DNA of 64,000 bases from Corticimicrobacter populi (GCF_003123725.1 NZ_QETA01000003.1:372001-436000); one strand, 5' to 3'; positions 22,655-31,918 are shown, counted from the first letter of the stretch. Translations and numbers: made by a program. The notes: a model not told the origin generated them from the letters alone.

Positions 22655-24301
22655 ATGTCTCAACGCGAGTCGATGGAATACGATGTCGTCATCGTCGGTG
22701 GCGGTCCAGGCGGCCTGGCCACGGCCATCCGCCTCAAGCAGCTGGCTGGCGAACGCAACGCCGAGATCAGCGTCTGTGTACTTGAAAAGGGTGCCGAACT
22801 GGGTGCGCACATTCTGTCTGGTGCCGTGATGGATCCGGGTGCCCTGACAGAGTTGCTGCCGGACTGGAAAGAAACCGGCGCACCACTGGACACACCCGTC
22901 ACGGAAGACCGCTTCCTTTTCCTGAGCCAGACAGGCGCACGCAGCACCCCCAACTGGATGCTGCCCGCCTGTTTTCACAACCAAGGCAACTACATTGTCC
23001 GCCTGGGCGATGTAGTGCGCTGGCTGGGCGAGCAGGCCGAAGCACTCGGCGTCGATATTTTTCCCGGATTTGCCGCCTGTGAGGTGCTCTATACCGACGA
23101 CGGCAAGGTACGCGGCGTCGCTACTGGCGATGTGGGCGTGGCCCGCGACGGCAGCCACACGCCGGGCTACCAGCCAGGCATGGAACTGCTAGCCCGCTAC
23201 ACCATCTTTGCCGAGGGCGCGCGCGGCCAGTTGGGCCGCCAGTTGATCGAGCGCTATGGCCTGGACAAGGATGCCGACCCGCAGAGCTATGGCATCGGCA
23301 TCAAGGAACTATGGGAAATCGACCCTGCCCGCTCGCAGCCCGGCCTGGTGGTCCACACGGCAGGCTGGCCGCTCGACACCGACACCTATGGCGGCTCCTT
23401 CCTGTACCACCTCAAGGACAACCTGGTCGCGGTCGGACTGGTCGTCGGACTGGACTACGCCAACCCCTGGCTGTCCCCCTTCGAAGAGTTCCAGCGCTAC
23501 AAGACGCATCCTGCCATCCGCTCCTTCTTTGAAGGAGGGCGTCGCATTGCCTACGGCGCACGGGCGCTGACTGCCGGCGGCCTGCTGTCGTTACCGAAGC
23601 TGGTGTTCCCGGGCGGCGCGCTGGTCGGCTGTGAAGCCGGGTTCATGAATGTTTCCCGTATCAAGGGCAGCCACGCAGCCATCAAGTCCGGCATGATGGC
23701 TGCCGAGGCGGCCTTTGACGCACTCACGGCTGATCGCAGCCATGACGACCTGGCAGCCTACCCGGCCGCTTTCCAGCAATCCTGGCTGCATTCGGAACTG
23801 CACAAGGCTCGCAACTTCAAGCAGTGGTTCAAGAAGGGCCGCACCATCGCCACGCTAATGACGGGTGTCGAGCAATTGCTGCTGCGCGGCAACGTCCCGT
23901 GGACTCTGCATCGCACCAAACCCGACCATGCCTGTCTGCGGCCGGCGGCGGAATGCACCCCGATCGACTATCCCAAGCCTGACGGCGTGCTGACGTTCGA
24001 TCGGCTGAGCTCGGTCTTTCTCTCGAATACCAACCACGAAGAAAACCAGCCCATCCACCTCACGCTCAAGAATCCGGCAGTTCCGGTTGACGTCAACCTG
24101 GCTCGCTATGCCGGTCCGGAAGCCCGCTACTGCCCTGCCGGGGTCTATGAGTTTGTCGCCGGGGAGGATGGTGCGGAACGGCTGCAGATCAATGCCCAGA
24201 ACTGTGTGCACTGCAAGACCTGTGATATCAAGGATCCGACCCAGAATATCGTCTGGGTTGCGCCGCAAGGCGGCGAGGGTCCGGTCTACTCGGGCATGTA
24301 G
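22655..24301 (+). CDS. Electron transfer flavoprotein-ubiquinone oxidoreductase
   Basis: Membrane-associated FAD and [4Fe-4S] enzyme that passes electrons from ETF (fatty and amino acid oxidation) to ubiquinone. The 548-residue product has the FAD dinucleotide motif VVIVGGGPGGLATAIRL near the start, GCEAGFMNVSRIKGSH, and the C-terminal cluster cysteines in CPAGVYEF (about 492) and NCVHCKTCDIKDP (about 517-523). The ATG at 22655 has AGGAGAG upstream. No etfAB genes lie in the window. A hairpin follows the stop. Confidence 0.96.
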   Translation: MSQRESMEYDVVIVGGGPGGLATAIRLKQLAGERNAEISVCVLEKGAELGAHILSGAVMDPGALTELLPDWKETGAPLDTPVTEDRFLFLSQTGARSTPNWMLPACFHNQGNYIVRLGDVVRWLGEQAEALGVDIFPGFAACEVLYTDDGKVRGVATGDVGVARDGSHTPGYQPGMELLARYTIFAEGARGQLGRQLIERYGLDKDADPQSYGIGIKELWEIDPARSQPGLVVHTAGWPLDTDTYGGSFLYHLKDNLVAVGLVVGLDYANPWLSPFEEFQRYKTHPAIRSFFEGGRRIAYGARALTAGGLLSLPKLVFPGGALVGCEAGFMNVSRIKGSHAAIKSGMMAAEAAFDALTADRSHDDLAAYPAAFQQSWLHSELHKARNFKQWFKKGRTIATLMTGVEQLLLRGNVPWTLHRTKPDHACLRPAAECTPIDYPKPDGVLTFDRLSSVFLSNTNHEENQPIHLTLKNPAVPVDVNLARYAGPEARYCPAGVYEFVAGEDGAERLQINAQNCVHCKTCDIKDPTQNIVWVAPQGGEGPVYSGM

Positions 24302-24316
24302 CCCTTTCTGTCCCGT

Positions 24317-24345
24317 CAGGGCCGACCTACCGTTTCCCGGCCCTG
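24317..24345. terminator. Hairpin after ETF-QO gene
   Basis: CAGGGCCG and CGGCCCTG form a perfect 8-bp GC-rich stem around a 13-base loop, 16 bp after the stop codon. No T run follows, so it may be a weak or Rho-assisted terminator before upp. Confidence 0.4.
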
Positions 24346-24432
24346 GCAGGCATGTAAAATGCCACCATCGGCATCCGGCTCCGCTCCGGACATGCCATTG
24401 ACCCTGCCAGCCTTGTTGCACCAGACCTCGCC

Positions 24433-25065
24433 ATGCCCATTCACGAAATCCGCCACCCCCTCGTTCGCCACAAGCTCGGCCTGATGCGCCGTGCCGATCT
24501 CAGCACCAAAAGCTTTCGTGAGCTATCGCAGGAAGTCGGTGCGTTGCTGACCTACGAAGCCGTCAAGGATCTGCCGCTCGAGCCCGTGACCATCCGGGGC
24601 TGGGCTGGCGACGTAGAGGTCGAAAAGCTCTCGGGCAAGAAAGTGACGGTCGTGCCCATTCTGCGGGCCGGCATCGGCATGCTCGACGGCGTGCTCACGC
24701 TGATTCCCGGCGCTCGCGTCAGCGTGGTCGGCATCGCCCGCAATGAGGAAACCCTCGAAGCCCAGACTTACATGGAACGACTGGTCGGCGAACTCGACCA
24801 GCGACTGGCGCTGGTCATCGATCCCATGCTGGCCACAGGCGGCTCCATGATCGCCACCATTGACCTGCTCAAGCGCGCCGGCTGCCGCGAAATCCGTGCG
24901 CTGGTGCTGGTAGCTGCGCCCGAGGGCATCGAGCGCGTCATGTCGGCCCATCCTGACGTGGCCATCTACGCAGCATCCATTGACGACAGGCTCAATGAGA
25001 ACGGCTACATCCTGCCCGGCCTGGGTGATGCCGGCGACCGTATCTTCGGCACCAAGCAGCACTGA
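24433..25065 (+). CDS. upp: Uracil phosphoribosyltransferase
   Basis: Salvages uracil to UMP using PRPP. The 210-residue product begins [19 protein letters not shown], typical of Upp, with [12 protein letters not shown] and the PRPP loop [12 protein letters not shown]. It lies alone between the ETF-QO and thioesterase genes. Confidence 0.97.
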   Translation: MPIHEIRHPLVRHKLGLMRRADLSTKSFRELSQEVGALLTYEAVKDLPLEPVTIRGWAGDVEVEKLSGKKVTVVPILRAGIGMLDGVLTLIPGARVSVVGIARNEETLEAQTYMERLVGELDQRLALVIDPMLATGGSMIATIDLLKRAGCREIRALVLVAAPEGIERVMSAHPDVAIYAASIDDRLNENGYILPGLGDAGDRIFGTKQH

Positions 25066-25149
25066 TCCCATTGCTGCCGGAAACGACGGGTTAGGCTTCA
25101 GGCGCGCAAGCATACAAGACTCGGCAGCAGGCACGATCTGCTTGCCGGT

Positions 25150-25650
25150 TTAGCGTGCCCGTCCTGAATGTCCGTGCACCTGCCCACCGCGCAACGTCAT
25201 GACTGCACTGGCAATATTCGCGACCGGTTTGCCATCTTCACGCAGGATATCGCACCGATAGTGGCTGACGGTGCGCCCCCGGTGCTCGATCCGGGCATGC
25301 GCCAACAGACGCCCACGCCAGAGCGGGCGCAAAAACGTCGCTTTCAGATCAATGCTGGCAAAACTTTCACCTTCGGCTATCAGCGTCGAGTGTGCCGTCC
25401 CGATGGCCGCGTCCGCCAGCTCGCACAGCATCCCGCCATGCACTGTGCCCTGCTGGTTGCCATGACGAGCAGCGTCAGCGTCGAACGCAATCGTCGCCGT
25501 GCCTTCATCAACCGCCACGATACTGAATCCCAGCAACTGCGAGATCGCCGTCGGATACTGCATATGAGTAGCATCCTCCGGCATCAGACGGCCGGCTACC
25601 GCTCTCTGCAAATACTCAAGCACCGGCAAGTGTGTTCCTGTCCGAGTCAT
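25150..25650 (-). CDS. PaaI-type hotdog thioesterase
   Basis: The 166-residue product has a hotdog-fold thioesterase domain: AARHGNQQGTVHGGMLCELADAAIGTAHS, where HGG and the following acidic residue are the PaaI/4HBT-type active-site region, then ASIDLKATFLRP and a final strand VANIASAVMTLRGG. The substrate is probably an acyl-CoA, but which one is unknown. ATG 25648-25650 has a near-perfect AAGGAGG. It is divergent from a MocR-type regulator across 83 bp, so the regulator may control it. Confidence 0.85.
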   Translation of the reverse strand: MTRTGTHLPVLEYLQRAVAGRLMPEDATHMQYPTAISQLLGFSIVAVDEGTATIAFDADAARHGNQQGTVHGGMLCELADAAIGTAHSTLIAEGESFASIDLKATFLRPLWRGRLLAHARIEHRGRTVSHYRCDILREDGKPVANIASAVMTLRGGQVHGHSGRAR

Positions 25651-25700
25651 AGCGGCCTCCTTTTGATATCGGGTCAGGCCAGCATAATGACGTAGACTAT

Positions 25701-25718
25701 GACAATCAAAGAATTGTC
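25701..25718. promoter_or_regulatory. Inverted repeat in thioesterase/MocR divergent gap
   Basis: GACAATCAAAGAATTGTC is a perfect 6+6 inverted repeat with a 6-base spacer, 16 bases before the MocR-type ATG and 50 bases from the thioesterase start. The position suits an autoregulatory operator. The call rests on symmetry and location only. Confidence 0.4.
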
Positions 25719-25733
25719 CTGCATACACATCGC

Positions 25734-27077
25734 ATGCCTCGTCATTCCGTCGCCGCCCTGATCGAAGCACTGTCCAGCAGCATCCGCGAAGGCCGGCTGC
25801 CGCCCGGAACGCAATTGCCAACGCACAGACAACTGGCGGCCCGGCACGGACTGGCCCTGGCATCTGCCAGCAAAATCTATGCTCGCCTCGGCGAAATGGG
25901 GCTGGTCATCGGCGAAACCGGACGCGGCACTTTCGTCAGAGATCATGCACGGCAACGCGACTGGGACAGCAGCGACGAAGCACGCCTGAATGCCTCGGCC
26001 CTGGACCTGTCCTTCAACCATCCAGATCATCCGGAACAGGCCGCATTGCTGCGCACCATGCTGCGTGAACTGGCCGCAGCCGGAGATCCCGCCATCCTGC
26101 TGCGTCAGCCACCACCGGGGGGTCGCATGAGGGAACGTGCCAGTGTCTCGGCGTTCCTGGCCCAGACGCGTAACATCGAGGCATCCCCTGAACGAATCTT
26201 CCTCGTCAATGGTGCCCAGCAGGGGTTATACATTGCAGCAGCAGCCCTGCTCGCACCTCACGACCGATTGGCCGCCGACGCTTTGACTTACCCGGGACTG
26301 CGGATGCTTGCTGCGGCACAGCACCTCGAGGTCCTGCCCATTCCCTGCCTGTCGGACGGGCCGGATCTGACAACCCTCGATCGACTGTGCAGGCAGCACC
26401 GGGTAAGCATGATCCACGCCATGCCTACCCTGCACAACCCCCTGGGCTGGGTGCTGTCGCATGCACAACGCCTGCAACTGGTCGATATTGCGCGACGACA
26501 TGACTGCTGGCTGCTGGAAGATGCAGCATACGCCTACCTGGAAGCCCAACCTCCTCCCGCACTGGCAAGCCTGGCACCGGAAAGGACAATCCATGTATCC
26601 AGCCTCTCAAAAAGCCTGGCCAGTGGGCTGCGCTTTGGATTCATGATCGTGCCCGATCACTGCGCTACTCGAATCAGAGCCACGATACGCGCCGCCTGCT
26701 GGAGCTTGCCGGGTATCGTGTCGGCCATGGCTGTCCGCTGGCTGGATAGCGGCACCGTCCTGCGCCAGGAGACGTATTTGCGCAATGAATGGCGCAAGCG
26801 GCAGATACTGGCCAGGAACATACTGGACGGCATGGACATGACCGCCCACCCCGCAGCCCCTTTCCTGTGGCTGCGACTGCCCGAAGGCCTGCGCATGGAC
26901 AGAATCGCCACGGCACTGGCAACCCGGAACATTGCCGTCTCCAAGGCCGAAGCCTATGCCACGACACGCCATGCACCGCATGCGCTGCGACTGGCGCTGG
27001 CCTCCGTGCCATTCGAAAAGCTGGGCCCGGCCTTGAGTGAAGTGCGGGCAACGATAGAAGCGTTTCCACCTCAATGA
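25734..27077 (+). CDS. MocR-type (GntR/aminotransferase fusion) transcriptional regulator
   Basis: The 447-residue product has an N-terminal GntR winged helix (about 5-70; PPGTQLPTHRQLAARHGLALASASKIYARL, GRGTFVRD) fused to a fold-type I aminotransferase-like domain with NPLGW, ED(A)AYAYL and the PLP lysine in SSLSKSLASG (about residue 293). Such MocR proteins sense PLP, an amine or amino acid ligand. The ligand here is not predictable. There is no ribosome binding site before the ATG, so a leaderless transcript is possible. Confidence 0.9.
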   Translation: MPRHSVAALIEALSSSIREGRLPPGTQLPTHRQLAARHGLALASASKIYARLGEMGLVIGETGRGTFVRDHARQRDWDSSDEARLNASALDLSFNHPDHPEQAALLRTMLRELAAAGDPAILLRQPPPGGRMRERASVSAFLAQTRNIEASPERIFLVNGAQQGLYIAAAALLAPHDRLAADALTYPGLRMLAAAQHLEVLPIPCLSDGPDLTTLDRLCRQHRVSMIHAMPTLHNPLGWVLSHAQRLQLVDIARRHDCWLLEDAAYAYLEAQPPPALASLAPERTIHVSSLSKSLASGLRFGFMIVPDHCATRIRATIRAACWSLPGIVSAMAVRWLDSGTVLRQETYLRNEWRKRQILARNILDGMDMTAHPAAPFLWLRLPEGLRMDRIATALATRNIAVSKAEAYATTRHAPHALRLALASVPFEKLGPALSEVRATIEAFPPQ

Positions 27078-27101
27078 GACGCGCAACGTCCCCATACGAC
27101 T

Positions 27102-27131
27102 CGGGCCGGTGCCTTTGCGGCTACCGGCCCG
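27102..27131. terminator. Bidirectional hairpin between MocR-type gene and gcvH
   Basis: CGGGCCGGT and ACCGGCCCG form a perfect 9-bp stem, extended inside by GCC/GGC across one unpaired T. It is in the 76-bp gap between two convergent genes. It lacks T runs but is well placed as a shared transcript end. Confidence 0.55.
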
Positions 27132-27153
27132 AAATCCTGGATGCGCGATCTGC

Positions 27154-27525
27154 CTAGACCGAGGCCCCGTAGGCCTTGGCATCAAGCAGACTGTCGATGT
27201 CGGCAGGCCGGTCGGGCCGGATCTTGAATATCCAGGTCTCGTAGGGCGCGGCATTGACCTGCTCCGGCCCCGCTTCCAGTGCATCGTTGAAGGCAACGAT
27301 CTCACCGCTGACCGGCGCATGAATATCTGAAGCCGCCTTCACCGACTCGACAACGCCGGCCACGTCGCCTGCGCCCAGCCGGGCCCCCACCTTGACCTCG
27401 CCCACGAAGACAAGATCGCCCAACTGGTCTTGGGCAGGATCACTGATCCCGACCCGACAGACTTCACCTTCGGGCAGAATCCATTCATGCGTGGCGGCGT
27501 AGCGACGATCCTCGGGCAGATTCAT
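27154..27525 (-). CDS. gcvH: Glycine cleavage system H protein
   Basis: Lipoyl carrier protein of the glycine cleavage complex. The 123-residue product has VGISDPAQDQLGDLVFV, the lipoylation lysine in VESVKAASD and the conserved PVSGEIVAFN. GGAG lies 6 bases before ATG 27523-27525. It is 13 bp downstream of sodA and probably cotranscribed; gcvT and gcvP are not adjacent, so this is either a displaced partner of a complex encoded elsewhere or an extra H protein acting in lipoate transfer. Confidence 0.93.
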   Translation of the reverse strand: MNLPEDRRYAATHEWILPEGEVCRVGISDPAQDQLGDLVFVGEVKVGARLGAGDVAGVVESVKAASDIHAPVSGEIVAFNDALEAGPEQVNAAPYETWIFKIRPDRPADIDSLLDAKAYGASV

Positions 27526-27538
27526 GCCGTCACTCCAC

Positions 27539-28156
27539 TCAGGCTGCCTTGGCGGCCAGGAAACGGCGGGTGACTTCGTCCCAGTTGACCACGCTGTAGA
27601 AAGCAGCGATGTAGTCGGGGCGACGGTTCTGGTACTTGAGGTAGTAGGCGTGTTCCCAGACATCCAGGCCCAGCACCGGGGTATTGCCGCCTTGCAGGGG
27701 GCTGTCCTGGTTGGCAGTGCTTTCAACCACCAGCTTGCCCTGTGCATTGACGCTCAGCCAGGCCCAGCCGCTGCCGAAGCGGGTCAGCGCAGCCTTGGTG
27801 AAAGCATCCTTGAAGGCATCGAAGCCACCCAGGTCGGCATCGATGGCACGCGCCAGTTCGGCCGTGGGCTGGCCACCACCGTTGGGGCCCATCACGGTCC
27901 AGAACAGCGTGTGGTTGGCATGACCACCACCGTTGTTACGCACAGCGGTACGGATACCTTCAGGCAGCTTGTCCAGATTGGCGATCAGTTGATCGACGGG
28001 CTGGTCGGCCGACACGCCGGCACCTTCGAGCGCGGCATTGAGATTGTTGATGTAGGTCTGGTGATGCTTGGTGTGGTGAATTTCCATGGTTTGCGCATCG
28101 ACGTGGGGATCCAGTGCGTCGTAGGCATAGGGCAGTGCGGGCAAGGTATAGGCCAT
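27539..28156 (-). CDS. sodA: Superoxide dismutase, Mn-type
   Basis: The 205-residue cytoplasmic Fe/Mn-family superoxide dismutase has metal ligands in [20 protein letters not shown] and DVWEHAYY. The GGH before ANH and the Gln in ANQDSPL match Mn-type SodA rather than Fe-type SodB (which has Ala at the latter place), though cambialistic use cannot be excluded. ATG 28154-28156 follows a GGAG. A Fur-box-like sequence lies 110 bp upstream, fitting induction of Mn-SOD under iron limitation. gcvH follows in the same operon. Confidence 0.94.
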   Translation of the reverse strand: MAYTLPALPYAYDALDPHVDAQTMEIHHTKHHQTYINNLNAALEGAGVSADQPVDQLIANLDKLPEGIRTAVRNNGGGHANHTLFWTVMGPNGGGQPTAELARAIDADLGGFDAFKDAFTKAALTRFGSGWAWLSVNAQGKLVVESTANQDSPLQGGNTPVLGLDVWEHAYYLKYQNRRPDYIAAFYSVVNWDEVTRRFLAAKAA

Positions 28157-28265
28157 GTGAAATCTCCGATTTGATAAATGGAAAACGCAATCAGCGAACG
28201 AATGATTATCCCCCGTCCGGGATAGAAAACAAAGCATATCCTTATCAGAATATCGATTAATTCTC

Positions 28266-28284
28266 AATAATGAAAATCAATATC
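28266..28284. promoter_or_regulatory. Fur-box-like site upstream of sodA
   Basis: AATAATGAAAATCAATATC matches the classical 19-bp Fur consensus at 16 of 19 positions (mismatches at positions 1, 8 and 15). It is 110 bp upstream of the sodA start in an AT-rich stretch. Fur repression of Mn-SOD genes is established in other proteobacteria; regulation here is inferred. Confidence 0.6.
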
Positions 28285-28369
28285 CAGTCTGATGGCAAGC
28301 AGCCTGTCTGCAGGCCGGCCGTATGATCCGGACAGCCATTGGGTCGGCGGCATGCGGATGCAATAGCAC

Positions 28370-29650
28370 CTACAGCGCCCTGCCACAGGCCACGGCAGAC
28401 GACCAGGCCCACTGGAAGTTATAGCCTCCCAGCCAGCCGGTCATGTCCAGCGCCTCGCCGATGAAAAACAGTCCCGGGACGTTGCGGGCCTGCATGGTTT
28501 TCTGGTTGATGCCACGTGTATCCACGCCGCCACGCATGACCTCGGCCTTTTTGTAGCCGGCCGTGCCGGACGGCACGAGCTGCCAGCCCTGGGCCTGCCT
28601 GCCGGCCTGGCGCAGCGTGGCATCAGGCAGGTCAGCCAGACGACAGCCAGCCTGCTCTGCCATGCCCGTTGCCGCCAGCCACGACTCGGCCAGGCGACGC
28701 GGCCAATGTGTCGTCAGGGCATTGATCAGCGACTGCCGACCGCCTTTTTTGTCGCCGGGCCGTCCCAAGGCAAAAGGCCCCCCCTTGGGGGACAGCGCCG
28801 GCGCGCAGCGACCAGCGTGGGGGGCTTTTTTGGCATCCAGCAACCAGGCATCGAGATCGACGCCTGGCATCAGATCGACATTGATGGGTTGCCCAGGCTG
28901 CCAGTAGTTGGAAATCTGCAGGATGGCCGGCCCGGACAGCCCCCGGTGGGTAAACAGCAGATCCTCGACGAACGCACCTGCCTGGCGGCCCTGCCCGGTA
29001 GTCAGTTCGGCCTGCAACGACAGCCCGGCCAGAGTCGAAAATGGCTGCCATTGCGCCTGATCGAAGACCAGGGGGACCAGTGCCGGACGAGGCTCGATCA
29101 CCTTGAGGCCGAACTGGCGCGCCACGCTCAGGCCAAAGTCGGTCGCCCCCAGTTGAGGGATAGCCATGCCGCCCGTGGCAATCACGAGCTGGGGGGCCTT
29201 CAGGACACCCAGCGTCGTGTGCACCGTGAACAGGTCGCCTTTTTCCAGGGACTGCACCCGCGCAGGCATGCGCCAGCCCACCTTGCCCTGATCGCATTCA
29301 CGGCGCAGCAGTGCAATGATGTCTTCACTGCTGTCATCGCAGAAAAGCTGCCCGCGATGTTTCTCGTGCCAGGCAATACCATGTGCATCGACCAGCTTGA
29401 TGAAATCATCCGGACCATAGCCCGCCAGCGCCGAGCGGCAGAAGTCGGGATTGTCGGAAACGAAATTTTCGGTCCCGACGCGGCGGTTGGTAAAGTTACA
29501 GCGACCGCCCCCCGAGATGCGGATCTTTTCGGCCAGCCGTTCGGCGTGATCGACCAGCATCACGCGACGCCCACGCCGCCCGGCCACAGCGGCACACATC
29601 ATGCCGGCCGCGCCGGCACCGATGATGATGACATCCAGGTCAGCACGCAC
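28370..29650 (-). CDS. BaiN/YhiN (HI0933)-family flavoprotein with in-frame repeat insert
   Basis: The 426-residue FAD-dependent oxidoreductase of unclear physiological role starts DVIIIGAGAAGMMCA, continues with ISGGGRCNFTN (family hallmark) and ends with the C-terminal FIGEALDMTGWLGGYNFQWAWSSA. The start is GTG 29648-29650, six bases after the upstream decarboxylase stop, with GAGGA 12 bases before it. About 31 codons (residues 274-304) between DLDAWLLDA and RQSLINALTTHWPRRL are not family-like: they translate a GC-rich palindromic repeat (APALSPKGG, FALGRPGDKK). The frame is kept, so the protein is probably still made. Confidence 0.88.
   Translation of the reverse strand: MRADLDVIIIGAGAAGMMCAAVAGRRGRRVMLVDHAERLAEKIRISGGGRCNFTNRRVGTENFVSDNPDFCRSALAGYGPDDFIKLVDAHGIAWHEKHRGQLFCDDSSEDIIALLRRECDQGKVGWRMPARVQSLEKGDLFTVHTTLGVLKAPQLVIATGGMAIPQLGATDFGLSVARQFGLKVIEPRPALVPLVFDQAQWQPFSTLAGLSLQAELTTGQGRQAGAFVEDLLFTHRGLSGPAILQISNYWQPGQPINVDLMPGVDLDAWLLDAKKAPHAGRCAPALSPKGGPFALGRPGDKKGGRQSLINALTTHWPRRLAESWLAATGMAEQAGCRLADLPDATLRQAGRQAQGWQLVPSGTAGYKKAEVMRGGVDTRGINQKTMQARNVPGLFFIGEALDMTGWLGGYNFQWAWSSAVACGRAL
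28739..28832. repeat. Palindromic repeat inserted within a coding region
   Basis: The segment contains GGCCCCCCCTTGGGGGAC followed by an alternating GCGCCGGCGCGC core and is flanked by CCTTTTTT on the left and GGGGCTTTTTT on the right. It looks like the repetitive extragenic palindromes of Bordetella/Achromobacter-type genomes, but here it is read in frame inside the flavoprotein gene. A degenerate copy lies near 33480. Family membership is inferred from base pattern. Confidence 0.65.
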
Positions 29651-29656
29651 AGCCGC

Positions 29657-31918
29657 TCAATCCTCGATCAGGCAGTCAACGTAGTGACGCAGCTCGCCAT
29701 TGGCCTGACGCTCGGTCGCCAGTCCATGCATGTCGGTCTCGAAACCGGGGAAGCGCGCATTGAACCCCTGGGCAAAGCGCAGGTAATCGACAATGGAGCG
29801 ATTGAAGCGCTCGCCCGGAATCAGCAGCGGGATGCCCGGCGGGTACGGGGTCAGCAGCACGGCCGTGACGCGACCTTCCAGCGCCTCGACAGGCACGCGC
29901 TCGATGCGCCGATGCGCAATGCGGGCAAAGGCCTCGGACGGAATCAAGGCCGGCTCCATTTCGCTCAGATACATCTCGGTGGTCAGTCGCGCCACGTCGA
30001 ATTCACGATAGGCTTCATGGATCTGCTGGCAGAGATCACGCAGGCCCATGCGCTCGTACTGCCGGTGTGCACGGCAGAATTCGGGCAGAATGCGCCACAG
30101 CGGTTGGTTGCGGTCGTAGTCGTCCTTGAACTGCTGCAGCGATGCCAGCAATGTGTTCCAGCGACCTTTGGTAATACCGATGGTAAAGAGGATGAAGAAC
30201 GAATACAGACCGGTCTTCTCAACCACAATGCCGTGCTCGGTCAGGTAACGCGACACCAGAGCCGCCGGAATACCGGTTTCACCAAAACTGCCGGACACAT
30301 CCAGCCCCGGCGTGACGATGGTAGCTTTGATCGGATCCAGCATGTTGAATCCGGGCGCGATCTCGCCAAAACCATGCCAGTTGCCGCGATTCTGCAGCAC
30401 CCAGTCCTCGCGCTTGCCGATCCCCTCCGGTGCCAGCCCTTCCGGTCCCCACACCTTGAACCACCAGTCATGGTGCCCAAGCTCCAGCGCCACCTTGCGC
30501 ATGGCGCGGCGAAAGTCCATGGCCTCGCGGATGCTTTCCTCGACCAGTGCCGTGCCACCCGGTGGCTCCATCATGGCAGCCGCCACGTCGCAGGACGCGA
30601 TGATCGCGTACTGCGGCGAAGTGGACGAATGCATCAGGTAGGCTTCGTTGAAGATGTTGCGATCCAGCTTGCGCGCCTCGGGTTCCTGCACGACGATCTG
30701 CGACGCCTGTGAAATACCGGCCAGCAGCTTGTGGGTGGAGTGCGTGGCGAACACCATGGCATTCTTGCTGCGAGGACGGTCCGAGCCGATGGCATGCATA
30801 TCCTTGTAATAAGGATGGAAGGACGCATGCGGCAGCCAGGCCTCATCGAAATGCAACGTATCGATGGCATCGCCCAGGCGTTCCTTGATCATCTCGACGT
30901 TGTAGATCACGCCATCGTAGGTGCTTTGCGTGAGCGTCAGAATGCGCGGCCGCTTGTTCACCGCATTGCGCGCAAACGGGTGGGCCTCGATCTTGCGACG
31001 GATGCTTTCCGGGTCGAACTCTTCGAGCGGAATCGGCCCGATGATTCCCAGGTGATTGCGGGTCGGGCGCAGGAACACCGGAATCGCGCCTGTCATGGTG
31101 ATCGCATGCAGGATCGATTTATGACAATTGCGGTCCACCACCACCACATCACCCGGTGCCACGTTGGCATGCCAGACAATCTTGTTGGAGGTGGAAGTAC
31201 CGTTGGTCACGAAAAAGCAGTGGTCAGCATGGAAAATGCGCGCGGCATTGAGCTCGGACTCGGCGATCGGCCCCGTATGGTCCAGCAATTGGCCCAGCTC
31301 GTCCACGGCGTTGCAGACGTCGGCACGCAGCATGTTTTCACCGAAGAACTGATGGAACATCTGCCCCACCGGACTTTTCAGGAATGCCACGCCGCCCGAG
31401 TGGCCAGGGCAATGCCAGGAATAGGAACCTTCCTGCGCATACTGCACCAGTTCACGAAAGAAAGGCGGAGCCAGTCCGTCCAGATAGCTCTTGGCCTCGC
31501 GGATGATGTGCCGGGCCACGAACTCGGGCGTGTCCTCGAACATATGGATGAAGCCATGCAACTCGCGCAGGATATCGTTGGGAATATGCTCGGACGTACG
31601 CGTTTCGCCATACAGATAGATCGGGATGTCGGCATTGCGGAAACGCAGTTCGCCGATGAAGGTACGCAGGTTGCGAATCGCATGCGCCACATCCTCGGGA
31701 GAATCGACATCGAACTCCTCGTCATCGATCGACAGGATGAAGGCGCTGGCGCGGCTCTGCTGTTGCGCGAACGAACTCAGGTCGCCATAGCTGGTCACCC
31801 CGACAACATCGACGCCTTCTGCCTCGATGGCTGCAGCCAGTGCACGGATACCCAGGCCGGAAGCATTTTCCGAGCGATAGTCTTCATCAATAATAACGAT
31901 AGGAAAACGAAATTTCAT
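29657..31918 (-). CDS. Orn/Lys/Arg decarboxylase (wing-domain, fold type I)
   Basis: This 753-residue PLP decarboxylase has an N-terminal response-regulator-like wing domain (IVIIDEDYRSENASGLGIRAL), the PLP domain with HCPGHSGG, VTNGTSTSNKIV, HFDEAWLPH and the Schiff-base lysine in THSTHKLLAGISQAS (about 395), and a C-terminal domain. The length and segments fit the large inducible/biosynthetic arginine, lysine or ornithine decarboxylases; I cannot assign the substrate. AAGGAG lies 8 bases before the ATG. The flavoprotein gene follows within 6 bp. Roles could be acid resistance or polyamine synthesis. Confidence 0.93.
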   Translation of the reverse strand: MKFRFPIVIIDEDYRSENASGLGIRALAAAIEAEGVDVVGVTSYGDLSSFAQQQSRASAFILSIDDEEFDVDSPEDVAHAIRNLRTFIGELRFRNADIPIYLYGETRTSEHIPNDILRELHGFIHMFEDTPEFVARHIIREAKSYLDGLAPPFFRELVQYAQEGSYSWHCPGHSGGVAFLKSPVGQMFHQFFGENMLRADVCNAVDELGQLLDHTGPIAESELNAARIFHADHCFFVTNGTSTSNKIVWHANVAPGDVVVVDRNCHKSILHAITMTGAIPVFLRPTRNHLGIIGPIPLEEFDPESIRRKIEAHPFARNAVNKRPRILTLTQSTYDGVIYNVEMIKERLGDAIDTLHFDEAWLPHASFHPYYKDMHAIGSDRPRSKNAMVFATHSTHKLLAGISQASQIVVQEPEARKLDRNIFNEAYLMHSSTSPQYAIIASCDVAAAMMEPPGGTALVEESIREAMDFRRAMRKVALELGHHDWWFKVWGPEGLAPEGIGKREDWVLQNRGNWHGFGEIAPGFNMLDPIKATIVTPGLDVSGSFGETGIPAALVSRYLTEHGIVVEKTGLYSFFILFTIGITKGRWNTLLASLQQFKDDYDRNQPLWRILPEFCRAHRQYERMGLRDLCQQIHEAYREFDVARLTTEMYLSEMEPALIPSEAFARIAHRRIERVPVEALEGRVTAVLLTPYPPGIPLLIPGERFNRSIVDYLRFAQGFNARFPGFETDMHGLATERQANGELRHYVDCLIED

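Noticed and set aside
28706-30712. Very long open frame on the plus strand, antisense to the flavoprotein and decarboxylase genes
   Set aside because: It crosses two genes with strong family motifs on the other strand and its translation looks like reversed high-GC codons (His/Arg/Gln rich, no motifs).
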